NCBI GenBank assembly: GCA_004794655.1
Contig: SMMW01000622.1
Span: 8,453,001 to 8,517,000, forward strand
From: Marisa cornuarietis
Taxonomy: Eukaryota > Mollusca > Gastropoda > Architaenioglossa > Ampullariidae
DNA: 64,000 nt
Direction of reading: 5' to 3'
Made by a program: the position numbers and the translations under genes. The notes below the pieces were generated by a model. That model was not told the DNA's origin and made no database searches. It saw only the letters and a list, made by a program, of their open reading frames with translations. Shown here one piece after another: positions 10,861 through 23,788 of this stretch. Each line of letters begins with the position of its first letter. Position 1 is the first letter of the stretch.

Positions 10861-13800
10861 AGCTGGCGTTCGTGCACACGCATACATTTCACAACATCGC
10901 ACTGGGAATCTTACTTACAAATAAGCAAAATGCGTACCAGTCTGGCACCTAATTGGATAGTGCTGTCTCTGTTTCTGTCACTCTCAGTCAATCAATCAAT
11001 CAGGTCAGTATCTCCTTCAATCAGTCCGGTAAACCTACTGTGTGTTTCTGTCTACCCTCCCCGCCCCTTACCGAAATTTCTCGCATTTTTTGCGAATCTT
11101 TAACTAAAAAGGAAGCTAAACGAATGAATCAGTAAGTGCTATGGTTTTACTTTTACATTTGATGCAATAATACTTATGTACGTATGATTTGTAATGTTAA
11201 ATAACGCGAGTGTGTGCTACGGTTGAAGGAATTGTCAAACTAAACCGCACACACAGTCAATACAATGTAAAAATTCAAATGCACGCCTTTATTAATCAGC
11301 ACTACAGAAACAATCTGACATAATTTTTTTCAGATTATCTCCCTCTATTCACTATTGTTAGCATATTGTGGCCCACTGTTTACACAACTGCATATTTCTT
11401 CTTGTTACAATCTGATTCTGTTTCTTTTTTATATTTTAACATGATACGTCACAAACAGTCTTGTAAGTAATTTTGTTTTGTAAGAATGAAAACTAAAGAA
11501 CGATAACCTCGCAAGTTTACTTGTCTTCACTGTGATCTTTGAAGAGACAGCCAATGTGTCAAACGTCACAGAAATCTGCCACCGGGGTATCTGACCCAAG
11601 ACCGAATCCTTCAGCTCAGCGCTCGCATTGACTGCCAAGATATCGATTTCGCTAGTCTTTATTACAGGCTGTTGCTGGTAGGGCGTTGGATGGCAAAGGG
11701 GTACTCGGATACAGGCAAACAGAAAGAATGGCTCGATGCCTTGAGCAAGCGGTTTCCGGTCAAAGAACGTCTTCTTTCTCAGGAAGGAACAACCGAAACC
11801 ATATCTAAGCCCGCGGCAAGCAAATCTTTTACAACGCAGATTACATATGTAGACTATGGCAAAGTCTACACGGGTACACGAGAACTTTGTGAAAAATCAC
11901 GCATTGTCGTTAATGGAGGTAGCTGTGGTGCCCCGTCGTAAGAGTTCTCGCTGGAAAAGCTGTCGTGCCAAAGCGTGGGTTCTCAGGTAGTTGTAGCTCC
12001 TACTAAGTTCACGACAGAACAGTTCGATAACTGGCTAGATGCTAGTGTTTCATCACTTTCATGCCATCAGCAGCCAAATCTTTTTCATGGAGAACGAGTC
12101 TTACTCGGTCGACTGATACCACATGCAGAAAGAGAATGCAAACTTCGGATCTGCACAACAATTCACGATCCTCAATGTTCTACTACTACTACTACTAATA
12201 AAAGCAACAAGATCAACGAAGAGCTCTTGTTCAGCTCAGCATCAGTAAGCGTTACCGTTGCGCCAGCGGGGATCATCCAGCACGTTAGCTCGTTCCTCGG
12301 CTGACCAGTTCCTGCAATCTCTGGCTGAAGTACATTTGAAGATCTTTCAGTTAGTGGAACTAGATATGAATTTTGAATCGGAACTACAGCGACCTCAAAG
12401 AAATGGGTGAACAGTTACACTCGTGTTCGGAGTAGAAGCCGAACGACAAAGCTTTTCATTGTGTAGTTTCGGATTACAAAGCAGACGATTTGACCGACTT
12501 TACCTTTATTTAGTAACCTTATTGACCTAAACGCTAACCTGCTTTGATTAGGAAAAAAGGTTCAAGATAAAAGATCTCCTTTTATAATTTTTCTATGTAG
12601 ACCTACAATTTGAGAGGCAGCTGCACCTCCCCCACAAAAAATATTAAAAACGTAAACCTTATGTCTATTTTGTGTATAGCAGGGAGCATATTTTTGTTGT
12701 TGTTGTTCTTTTTTTTTTTCCTTTCTCCTACCCGTCATCATCGGCGTTTTTCTACCTTTTCTTTCTTCTTTGCTTTGTCCCGTGTTCGTGTTACAACAAC
12801 AACAACCACGTTTCTTTTGTTTCCATCCCTAGCACCACCACCATTCGTTTGTAACTGCACGACCTTTAGCTGCTGTAGCTGCCATTGCGTGCAACAAGGG
12901 ATTCGAAAAATGCAAAAAGTGCCTACGTCAGCAGACAGCAGACGGCAAGAGAGGTGCGCGCAAACACTCTAATAAATGTACTTTTCAAGATACGCACAGA
13001 AATTAATTTCCTAATGACGCGAAAGCCCTGCGGACCACATCTGCGAAAAGGGAACTAGATCGCCAAGGTAAAGCCACCGTGGGAGCAACACATGAACAGG
13101 GGCGATAATTTTCTGAAGTCTTCGCCACGAACCTCGCCATTGTTTGCCTACCAGAAAACTTGTGGGTTGGAACTGTGGGCAGATAATTTGTTCCTGGTGA
13201 AGAATCGTTGGCGCGCTGGCTTATCAAAATATTAAGGGTATCAATTATTAAGGAGAGACTATTCTGCTGCGCCATATTTTCTTAGACATAGAGGACGACA
13301 GAAGAGGCTAATGTTGGATCGTTGGAGCAAGCAGCCAATACTAGATCATTTTTCGAAAGTGCTTTGTAGTCTTCCCTAAAAAAGAAAAAATAGGAAAGGC
13401 TAAATGATTGGGGTCAAAAGTACACGATCGACTTGTTATGATAAGCAAGAGCGTTGGTATGTGTCTTTCTCTTTCAGTTTGAGAGCAGCTGTATAACACA
13501 GCAGTTCCACGAGTGGTTACAATGTTAATACTAAATGACTGCATATTCTACGTTATAAAAGCGGAAAAATATTTTTTAAAAAAAAACAAGCAAATTCAAA
13601 GAACAATACTGCTGGCACTATATACTCCCTTTTTCGAGAAAGTAGATAGGAAAATGACAATCTTCGACCAATATTATTTCATGGAGGACAACAGAAAAAA
13701 AGATCACTCTTAGATATTCTCGATGTGTCCTAGACTTTCCCATAGAAAGTACATGAAGTTTTCTTGTGCTTTATATTTCTATGAAGATATATTTTTGTCA

Positions 13801-14480
13801 AACTTAATTTTTTTACACGCAGGAGCCTAAAATTGCGTTTAATTGACTCTTAAGTCATGAACGTCTTAATAGCATGAACCAAGAATAAGATTTTTTGTGC
13901 CATCTTTCTCACTATATTGCAAAGTTATCAGTGTATTGCAGGTTGGCATTGCAATAGCCTGCCGTTGAAATCGCCACAGTAAATCGGGGACTCATTGGTT
14001 TTTTGTTGCCCACGGCGTGGATCTATTGGTCTGAACACATAGAGAGACAGGTTTCGATGAAAGTAGGGAAAAGCGATGCATGATGGGAGGCGCGGTATTT
14101 GATTCAAGAACAAAGTGACCGTCAGTGCAAATAGAAGCTAGCTAGCTAGTTGTCATCGCCATTTACAAACTGGTCGGATGTTGCAACAGCCGGCGTAAAA
14201 ATAAAGTAAGTGCCTCACATCCCCCACCCATTCTCCACCATACCTCTGCCCATATAGGAGGAAGTACCTTAATAATCTCAAACACGCCAACCAATATCTA
14301 TTAATGTGTTTTGTGTCGAATATAATGGCCACACATAACTTATAATGTTTGTGATGAGCGACTACTCTAGATACCTATTGTGCAAGGACGGGGTAAATGA
14401 GTCCCAATAAGCAGAGTAAGTTTGCGTGTATGCTGTTGCTTTTTTGTGTGTATGTGTATATAGGTGTGTTTGTGTGTGCT

Positions 14481-14484
<4 letters not shown>
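10861..14484. other. Anonymous DNA without a supported gene
   Basis: Open frames at 11672-11941, 11975-12304 and 12610-12972 are consecutive on the plus strand but have no recognisable motifs, no ATG that decides a start, and ordinary background codon use. Bases 12690-12720 are T-rich and 12790-12820 hold an ACAACAAC stretch. I found no RNA gene. Confidence 0.45.

Positions 14485-14533
<49 letters not shown>
14485..14533. repeat. (GT)n microsatellite
   Basis: About 24 uninterrupted GT units, preceded by interrupted GT-rich sequence from about 14450 and followed by a short GA run. Confidence 0.95.
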
Positions 14534-14544
<11 letters not shown>

Positions 14545-14663
14545 TCATGATCGGTTGCGGATGTAAAAATTTATGAATACGCACGGCTTTGGATTTCTTC
14601 GAAGACGCTATAACAAAAGCAATAATACATCAAGAGAGAACTATGAACTAAAGTTGTCGAATA

Positions 14664-14664
14664 C

Positions 14665-14744
<80 letters not shown>
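14664..14744. repeat. (CTGT)n tetranucleotide microsatellite
   Basis: About 20 perfect CTGT units, 130 bp from a GT microsatellite. The long perfect array suggests recent length change. Confidence 0.95.
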
Positions 14745-14950
14745 CGGGACCCCATAAAACCATCCCTATCCCTCAGTTTATCCCTCTGGAATGAACAAGT
14801 TATACGCCAAGATATACTTTAAGCTATTAGTAAACCGACAGATATGGAAAACTAGGTACTCTTGGGTTTTCGGGTACTTTGGAAATCACCCTTTTCCCCT
14901 CGAGGGATGTTTCTGTCTGTTTTTTAATTATCTCCTCTCCCAAGAGTGAA

Positions 14951-14983
<33 letters not shown>

Positions 14984-15040
14984 ATTTGTATGTGTATATA
15001 AATATATACATATATAATATGTGTGTGTGCGTGTGTGATC
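14951..15040. repeat. (GT)n and GT/AT-rich microsatellite cluster
   Basis: A pure GT run at 14951-14976 is followed by ATATATACATATATA-type sequence and a second interrupted GT run at about 15019-15037. Confidence 0.9.
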
Positions 15041-15827
15041 TGACGAACCTGACTGTCTGGCGGAAAAAGGCAGGACAAAATGGTTATTACGAACTGGGTG
15101 GCGGGTAAAAAAGGACATGGCAGTTCTTTTTGAAAAAAGAAATCACTATTTATGGATGTTGCTGTCTTTTGACACAAAAACACATTTTCTTTACATTACT
15201 TTGTACATTATTTTAAACACTTTGTAAAGAGGTTCATTATATCAAAATCGTGGTATAAGGATGTACTTGTACTAATTATTTTTATTTTGTTCAATGTAGC
15301 GAAACTTGGGCTTTGAGAACAACATTAGAGAATCTGAATAATATGGCTGTATCTTATTAGAATGGTCTTAATTCTGCATATGTAAATATACAGAATTGAA
15401 TAGCTTTGCCGAATCCACTTTTTTGCTTGTTTACAGTTTTTATCCACGTTTCTATTTTTCTATCTTACTCTTACTTTTTTTTCTCAGTTTAAGGCTTTGC
15501 TATTTTCTGACTGAAATACCTTCCTAACTGATTAAGAGTCAGAGCTCAGAAAAAAGAGCACGCTTTTATTCTTTATATTTTTCCTCAAAGGTAAGCTGGG
15601 ATATACGACCATATGAAATGGAGACTGAGCTACGGTATTTTAATAGTACGTTTAAGATTTTGTTATGCGAGGAAGTGTCAACATTAAATAAATTATGGAA
15701 AATATTTTATTACACAGCATACTGCAGAAAGATTGCAAACTGTAACAAACATCAGCTAACAGATTTGTAGTATGTAATATGATGTATTGTTTTGTGCCAA
15801 TTTTTAATCGGTTTCATGACAACTGAT

Positions 15828-15946
15828 AGTTAATTCACATAAAACTGTTTATTTCAACATTTTAAGCATACCTTAGCAATGTATACAGTTAATTCAAATA
15901 AAAACTGCTTATTTCAACATTCTAAGCATACCTTAGCAATGTATAC
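15828..15946. repeat. Tandem duplication, 59-60 bp unit, two copies
   Basis: Unit 1 (15828-15886) and unit 2 (15887-15946) both run from AGTTAATTCA to CAATGTATAC and differ at about four positions. No coding potential. The surrounding 15.0-18.2 kb is otherwise anonymous AT-rich DNA. Confidence 0.9.
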
Positions 15947-16861
15947 ATTGAAGAACAAACACATAATTGTTCTAAAATGATTTAATACTGCTATGTTCTC
16001 TTTTGTGTCAAAAAACAAAGCCAAGGACTTAAAAATTTAGAAATAAACTTTACATCGATAGACTTGTATCGAGTTTCGCTGTTAATGTTACATGATTTTG
16101 AATTTAATGTGTTCTGATTTGTTTTAGTAGCAATATGCATCTTTAGATTTCGTAGTAATCCATGCTACATCACCATTCTATTGTGAGTAAGCTTGGTGGG
16201 ACCAGTGCATGTTTGCGATATGTCTAGGAAATCTGACAATGCTTTGGTTGTCTCAGACAGGATCACACACACTAATAAAAAAGACAAGTACAACTTAACA
16301 ATCCTGTAAGTGGGAACTACAGGACCTAGTCCTTCTGTTTGCAAAGCGCGTTTTAATTATCTCATTATTTTCTTCCATACTCCTTACACACAGAGTTACA
16401 AGTATTCCAGATGTCAGAATAGTGAAGTGTTCGTGCAAGGTACAATCATGTTGGCATGTATGAGATCTACCCCTATCCTAAAGTAAATGATGGTCTGATC
16501 AACCCTGAATACTGAGTATTGTCGAAACAACAATATTTGGTTGCAGAGCACATTATTACCTAGAATAGTAGCTGGCAATGTAACACCCAAGCTAATTAAA
16601 ACACCTCCTCATGTTCATATATGATTGTACGCTGCTTTCTTTGGTGAACCCCTTTAAAGATTTTATGCTTGTTTATTTCTGCTTTTTATTTACTTGTGTT
16701 TGATTTAATTTTCTTTCAGCGACTTCTTTCACTTTTATTACTCTCTTTTTAATCAGCTGAAACAGTTGACTGTACCCATAAAATACACCTCTGTTATTTA
16801 CAAACTAATTTCTGATGCCTCACACTGTTTTCAGGTTACATAAATTTTTAGCTTCTTGACG

Positions 16862-16977
16862 CCTATTAAATGTTCTCTGACGTTTAAATACTTTATCATC
16901 CCGAAACGCATTCTCGACACCTATTAAATTTTTCCTGATGTTTAAATATTTTAATATCCCGAACCATATTCTATAAA
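16862..16977. repeat. Diverged tandem duplication, 58 bp unit, two copies
   Basis: CCTATTAAAT begins each copy (16862 and 16920) and TATCCCGAA-like sequence lies near each end. The copies differ more than those at 15.8 kb, so this event is older. Confidence 0.8.
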
Positions 16978-18207
16978 TTTGAGCCGGAATGGTTAATGGT
17001 ACTCCGAGCTTCAAGTAAGGAAACACGAGGGGGAGGGGAGTAATAAGGTTATAATGGAAATTCAATGCTTCAATTAATATGAAATATACTGCACTTTCAC
17101 ACGTGTCTTTGATGGGAGAATGAAGGAGGTTGTGGGAAGAGCTTGCTACACCAGTTTTAAACCTCTCGCAAGCTGTGCTAAACCATCATATAATGAAACT
17201 GTCATATTGTTTTTTTTTTTTAAATAAATATCCCAGCAAGATGAATTAAAACGTGACCGTCTGCAGATACCTCAACATTTTTCTGGATGCAGATGCATCG
17301 ACTCCTGAGGCCTGGGGATCAAGTCGAGAAGAGGACACATATGTCCGCCTAGTTTTAGTTCCAAGCCGCTATTCATTCCTCTAGAATAATTTTTTCAAGG
17401 GATCTAACTCACAAGATATTTTCAAGGCCCGGACAAGATTGAAAACCTGCCCTCAAACGTTCTTGACAACTTAATCCTCGCGACCATCTCAGCATGCAAG
17501 TCGCGCTGTGAAAGCTGCCACAAAACTCTGGGGACTGTCTCGAGTGGGTACAGAAGCACGTTCAACTTCTAAATCTCTCCCAAGCCTGTGGACAATTTCA
17601 TCAAATGGGATGCTGCAAGCAATACCCAAATAAAGGATTTTCTTGGGGACCCCAGGGTCGGAGGGAGGATGTCTTTATCTGTGGCGAGAACCCTTACCGT
17701 TGTCTAGAATGCTTTGTGTAATCAAGTGCGCGTGTTTGCACGTCCGTGCAAGTGCTGAGACGGGGCATGATCCAAATGCTGAGAGCCAAATGGTAAATGC
17801 CTGGCGTAGGCCTTAACATCTGCGAGATCAAATTCGATTAGGAACGCAACTTCTTTCTTTAGCAACTTAGCAGTGTGAAGGCTTACATCTTGGGCCTCCA
17901 ACTTAGAGAATGTGTGAAGTCAGCAGTTAGCAAACTGTCCATCCCTTCGTCATGTTTCTTTTTTCCAGCCACTTATTTTTCTTCATCTTTTCAATCGGCA
18001 GTTAAAAAAAATTATTTTAATTTCTCTATATGATTTTTATCTAGTTTTCTTTGAACTGGTTTGGGACCCAGGTATGTGCACTTAAGGAAATGCCAAACAT
18101 ACACAAACTCATTGAAACATCATTTCAAAGACTGTTTCTGTGTGAACAGTAAAGGGAACGTCCCTTTCAGAATTTCATCTTTTTATATCCTCTGAAAAAA
18201 GCTGCCT
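16978..18207. other. Anonymous DNA
   Basis: No supported gene, RNA or repeat. Short open frames only. Bases 17280-17900 are somewhat GC-richer than the flanks without splice or protein signals. Confidence 0.5.
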
Positions 18208-18504
18208 GGGGTTAGTTGCACAACACGTTTCTAAAGCTTAAATTGTTCTTAAGAAGCAACTTAAGAAATATTTTTCAAAAATCTCCCCTACATCATTTAG
18301 ATGTATTGCACAAGCGCATACCAACAATTGTATTGACGGGAATGAATGACTGGCTTAAACAATTTATCTTATTTCAAAACAAGTTCAGTTTTTTACGAAG
18401 TTATAAAATTGTATTGTACACTGAGTTTCTATAAAACTGATTATCTAAATAGATTTAAACCTAAAAGTGTTTTAAAATTAGAAATGCGTTGTGCAACTGG
18501 CCCC
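18208..18504. mobile_element. MITE, family 1, copy 1
   Basis: A 297-bp element with terminal inverted repeats: the left end reads GGGGTTAGTTGCACAACACG and the right end is the inverse, CGTTGTGCAACTGGCCCC. The inner parts of both arms also pair (TTTCTAA against TTAGAAA). It shares ends and internal segments (GATGTATTGCACAAG, TTATCTAAATAG, CCTAAAAGTGTTTT) with the copy at 22.4 kb. No coding capacity. Similar GGGGCCAGTTGCACAA ends are, as I recall, widespread in invertebrate genomes, but I cannot assign the superfamily. No target duplication is clear. Confidence 0.85.
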
Positions 18505-21500
18505 TGGCCCGCTCTTGCGAAATGTTTCTTGCCCTCAGCAAAACCATCTTTGCAGAGTACTAAGAGACGGAGCTCAACCATTCACTGCCAGTCCTGTGCC
18601 GTTCCTTCCTCCTCCCCCTCCTCTCCCTAACCACATGTCTGCCTAAAGCAACAAACAAATGAAGGCGGACGCCAGGTCCACTGAGAACCTCCAGAAGGGA
18701 GTGGACTCTGTGCACGCTAAGCAGGGATTTCACTGTAAGTCTCTCGTTATCGATAGGAAGGGAATGGTAGGATTAAAGATGACTAGATTGGCCATAACCA
18801 TCCAAGGAAGATGCCATTAAAGTCGCCCACGCTTTCTGTGGACAGGACAACATGTGCTTCATTGAGTATAGATAACCAAAGTTTTGCCGAAACGCCTTGG
18901 GAGACGCACTTTTTAATATTAATCTTATTCTTAATGCTTTTACTCACCTTTAAGTAAACCTCACGCCTACTTATAATCAATGGGGATGCCATAAACATTT
19001 AGAAAAGCTTAAAAACATCATATTTCCTCATTACAATAAATAAATAAATATACAAAAAGCATTGAAATAGGTTTGGCAACTATTTTAAACAACTGGCAAA
19101 TCGAGGATTGATAGTACACGTGACCATTGACATTGTGTTTCGAATGGAAACGTAGGGGAGACGAGAAAAACACGAGAACTCTTCCACGGATACGGCCTCT
19201 GCGACTCAACGCTCGAGCAGACGACATTATTTTATGGTCGGCTGGCTTTAGGGAACTTGGCGGGCCACAATAACCGACAGACGGACATTAATGTGAGAGT
19301 GGTTAACAGCGCCTGGGAACTTTTTTGTTGTTTTTGTTGTTTCCCTTTCATCGTATCTCATCCCACCCTCTCTCTCTTCTCTGGCTCTTACTCTTTATCG
19401 TGGGCAAAAAAACGTTACAGACTGGCAGAGACAAAGTCGTGGAAGGATGGGTCCGTCATACCGCGGAAGCGTCACGCACTTTCAGGGCGGTTGAAATTCT
19501 TTGATCGTTATTGATTCCTCTAGATGGCGCTGAGCCCCTCGGAGTATTTTCGCTGCTGGCAGCGGACGGCCCCTCGCATGCATGTTCTCCATAGATCTCT
19601 GTCCGGCCACATAGGGGTTGCCACAGACAGCTCGCAGAAGCCTTTGACAACAGTCGCCACGCCTTTGATCTAGACGCATGACACACTTAGCAGCGCTCGC
19701 CACGCGTGACCGACGAGGAACACTGTCAAGGAACACTGACATATTGCGTCATGTCTGCACGCTTTCTTCGTGGATTTTCCTCTTCTGGTTTATTCATTTT
19801 CACTACATTTTCAAGGAAAGCCTTATGGCTACGAAAATCCATTGACATAGCTCTGCTTCATATTCAATTACTTTTTTTTCTAAACAGCGCTAGACGGGAG
19901 GAAAAATACCTCCAGTCTCCACTGTACCGGTAGTTTCGAGTGCAGCCATATTGTTAAAACGACGATGTAATTAATTAAAAAGCATATTATATTAAAAATG
20001 TTGATAATAACATCATGGGGCATGTTTGGTCTAATCGGGTTACGAACTGATTGATTCCGGGTAGAGTAGGACAGAAAAAAAACTAGCTGCGAAAGAAAAA
20101 AATATACAGCGGATACCACTAAAAATGTACCTTAAAATATATTGTAAAATAAAACTAAAAATGTGCACTTTGAAAATAAACACTGAAAAACACACACAAA
20201 TGATATATAATTTAACTTTCTATTTGATACCTCCCTCTCCCGTTCGAGAACACCAGCCTAATGATTTCCCATTGCAGTCAATGCTATATGCAGCAGAACA
20301 ATCCCCAAGAAAGGCACATTAAACTCTCACAGACTCTGCCCTGGTGAAAAAAATCAACAATATATAAATTATGTGTGTTGAATTATTAGCTCGTCCTCAT
20401 CAACTGCTTGCGTAGACGGTCTTCTTCGATTTTTCAGCGTGAGGCGACCGTACAGATAAAAACAGTATTTCAGGAAAGAAGGTTGAAAATAAGACGACCT
20501 AATAAAGAACAAATAGAAAGGGGTTGCCTCCGGGTTCCTGCCAGATGATGAAAAAAACTTCTGCATTACATCGCACGTAAATCCTAATTTATCCTATGCA
20601 TGCTGATATTTGTGCTACATAGCTTTTGAATCAACGAGAAGGTATTTCTACATCATAGATATACACACGTATATATATATATATGGAGAGAGCGACGGGA
20701 TGTATATTATAGAAATGCATAAAATATACATATACAGACACATCATATTGTTTTGATATATCCCACACACAAGCACGCAAGGAAATGTTTTCTACCAGCG
20801 TTTATTACTGGTCATGTTTACTTTATAATCAAGCCCCTCCCCATATACTTACAATGTGAGACACTGTGACGTCGACAATTTTCTGACCATAGCCAGCCCA
20901 GAGGTCAAGCGATGATCAAAAGGCAGAGCACGGTGTTTCCCGATTCTTTGATGTGATGTACAGCTGGACTTCATACTGCTTTGTGAATGTATAATGTGCA
21001 AACAGTTTAAGAACAGAGAGACCTTAGAAAACTGTAGTTATTCATCAGAGTAATAAACATTAGAAGCCTCAGTGAAAATGACTAGAAGGTGACGCACATC
21101 CACAGTTCCTCGTGTCGGTTAGCGTGCCATAGGGCATTTTCTACTTGACATAGTTCGTCACAGCGCATTGTGAAGACACAGTCAATAAAAGATCAATTCT
21201 AAAACCTTCAAAACAACAGCGTTGTGGCACGTGCTGCAGGTAGCCATACTGGTTTGGTCGAGCAAGGTTAAGGTCACAGCTGTTCTGCATGCATCCACAT
21301 GATTTCTCCTGCTCCAGGCAGCGAGACAAAAAAAAAAAAAAAGCCTAGTACGACTTTGCCGTCTACGGCTGCGACATGTTGATGGGGAGGATGACAGTTT
21401 TATTAAAACAGGAGCATGTAGGGGAAGAACCCTCAAAATGGTTGCGAGAAACCGTGGCACGGACTTATATCGACAACCATTTTTTTTTCTCTCTTTCTTT

Positions 21501-22381
21501 CTTTTCTTCACACATTTCTTCATTCCTTTGAGTTTATTTATAAACGGTTATAGAGCCACGAACGTCATACGTCTGTGAAAACGAGCACAGATTATACTGA
21601 ACGACACCCGTTTGCTAATTGAGTAACGGGGTACTATATCTGTGTCAAATGTACTATATACAGACCAGCATCAAGACTCATTCGTATCTTGCAGGAAGAG
21701 GTTATTGGCATTTTGCCGAGCGGAGAACAAAATGCTGGTCTTCAAGTGGGACACACACACACACACACACATAAACGCGGCATGCACACATCCACGCACA
21801 TATATCCACAATATATCTGTGCTGCAAAGGTCCTGACTTGTGAAAAACTGCTGCTATTCATGCTGTGTTAATAATCCACGTATTGCTTACTGTGAAGGAA
21901 ATAACTTCCGTTTTATTTCTCAATTGGAGTGAATCAAATATCTAGCGAAACAGCAGCACATCGGGAAAAACAAACTAGCAAAAATCTCCTCCTGCAGAAA
22001 ACTGAAAGAGTATAGTTTTAATAAGCAAACTTTGGATAGTAAAACAATGAGTTATTTTTTAAGCAATCCCTTCAGAGTATTCTGAAGATAATATTTTATA
22101 ACGATTTTATTTCAAAAGTAAATAATAGCATATCATATTAGATAGAACGTAGCGGTTTAGCTGAGAAATAATAAAATGACCAAGACGCGATTAAAGCCAA
22201 GTTTGAATGCGGTATGTTACAGAGATTGTATCCCAAAATAAAAGAAAAGGATTAAATTTCGAATGCTTTCGTCTTTTATGGTGGATGTGAGTGATCCATA
22301 ATCTCGTGTTTCAACTGACTGCTTCTACAGACTAAGCTCACTATGAAGAAGTAGCGGCAGACGCTAGGAAAGGCAACTTCA
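18505..22381. other. Anonymous DNA between two MITE copies
   Basis: No supported gene. A short (CA)n at 21751-21770, a TA run at about 20672-20685, and AATAAATAAATA near 19035-19048 are visible. Open frames near 19.5 kb lie in a GC-richer stretch (19.45-19.74 kb) on both strands but show no recognisable protein. Confidence 0.45.
21751..21770. repeat. (AC)n microsatellite
   Basis: Ten AC units, followed by a CA-rich interrupted stretch to about 21815. Confidence 0.85.
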
Positions 22382-22647
22382 GAGGCCAGTTGCACAACAC
22401 ATTTCTAAACCTTAAAACTGTTCTAAAGAAGCAAAATCTCTTCTAAGCCGTTTTGATGTATTGCACAAGAACATACAAAAACTTGAAGTGACAGGACTGA
22501 AAGTAAGACTTAAACAACTTTATCTTACTTAAAGCAGATTTAGTTTTAAACATTCTAAAATTGTGATGTGCACTTTCAACTGATTATCTAAATAGGTTTC
22601 AGGCCTAAAAGTGTTTAAAATTAGAAATGTGTTGTGCAACTGGCCCC
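22382..22647. mobile_element. MITE, family 1, copy 2
   Basis: A 266-bp element. Its left 27 bases (from GAGGCCAGTTGCACAACACA to TTTCTAA) are the inverse of its right end, with one mismatch at the second base. It aligns along its length with copy 1 at 18208-18504, in the same orientation, with several small indels. The right flank matches the left flank of copy 1 a little further out (CCTGGGG), so the true ends may be about three bases outward. Confidence 0.88.
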
Positions 22648-23394
22648 AGGTCTTTAAGCGGGTAGAATTCAAACGACTCAAACCTTCAACGTACCCCAAA
22701 AACCTATTGATTTGGCACAGGTATTGGATAACAAGTATTGACTAAGCTCAGCATGTTGAGCAAAGTTCTAAGTTCTCGAACGTTCACCAATCTTAGTCAC
22801 GCGTTGGACAGTATTTGTCCTGCTAGGTAAAACACCTCTAAGGAAAATCACAGAAGAGAGGAAAAGCTTTGGAAAGTGGCCTCGCATAAGTAGTTTGACT
22901 AATTTATCATACGAAACTGAAAAAAACCAGTAGGTATGTGCACATATGACAATGTGATGTTTTCTCTTATTTAACCTTACACAATTATACTTCGTAGACT
23001 CATTGCTCACACGCTCAAAGTATGTCCAGTCATGCACGTCGAGTTTCTCACCCTAAAAAAAAAATAGAAACATCTACAACGGCTGTTCCTCTGTCTTTCG
23101 GGCTATTCACTTTTTCTTTCTGTTTGTTTGTCTGTGCGTGGGAATGGGGCGAGCAAACGCAATCGAACATGGTTTTCATATGTGCCTCGTTATAATTTCG
23201 TTTTTAATTGTACTTTATGCAGTATTAAATTTTGCACGTTGATAGAACATTTTAAAAACAGAATTTAAATTCAATTTTGAAAGGAAATGCGCCAAAGAAT
23301 TATGAAACGAAAACCGCCCAAAACGTTGTGTTGCATCGAGGCAAATGCATGTAAATCCACTTAATGTGGAAGCCAGCATAATGTTCCTGGTCCG

Positions 23395-23402
23395 TGACGT
23401 CA
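23395..23402. promoter_or_regulatory. Perfect CRE palindrome (TGACGTCA)
   Basis: CREB/ATF-type 8-bp site preceded by TCCG. No gene is supported nearby. Confidence 0.4.
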
Positions 23403-23739
23403 GACATCCCAATCAATAACAATCATTCATACTTGAGTGTGTCAGGTATTGTTCGCTTTTAACTCTGGGCTGTCGTTTTTTTGTGGCTTACACTCTATAA
23501 TTTATTTTACTTTATCCGTTCTTAGCTTTTTCTCCAAATAGAGAACATGATTGGATGTCCCGAGAGAGTTTGTTTCATTTTGCATATTCTAACAGCATTT
23601 TGTAAATTGCTTAGCTTCCTCGCTGGGAAAACTCGACTTCTAAACTCTAGTGAAAAGTTGACCTCGGGGTCTACAGTGTGGTTGTCTTTGTATACACTAC
23701 ATGAAAAGGCTACCATCACTGCGAGTTAAACTCACTCAC

Positions 23740-23741
<2 letters not shown>

Positions 23742-23785
<44 letters not shown>
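23742..23785. repeat. (GT)n microsatellite
   Basis: About 22 GT units without interruption. Confidence 0.95.

Positions 23786-23788
<3 letters not shown>

Noticed and set aside
12610..12972. 120-codon plus-strand frame
   Set aside because: Driven by T-rich and pyrimidine-rich sequence with low-complexity hydrophobic residues and no recognisable motif.
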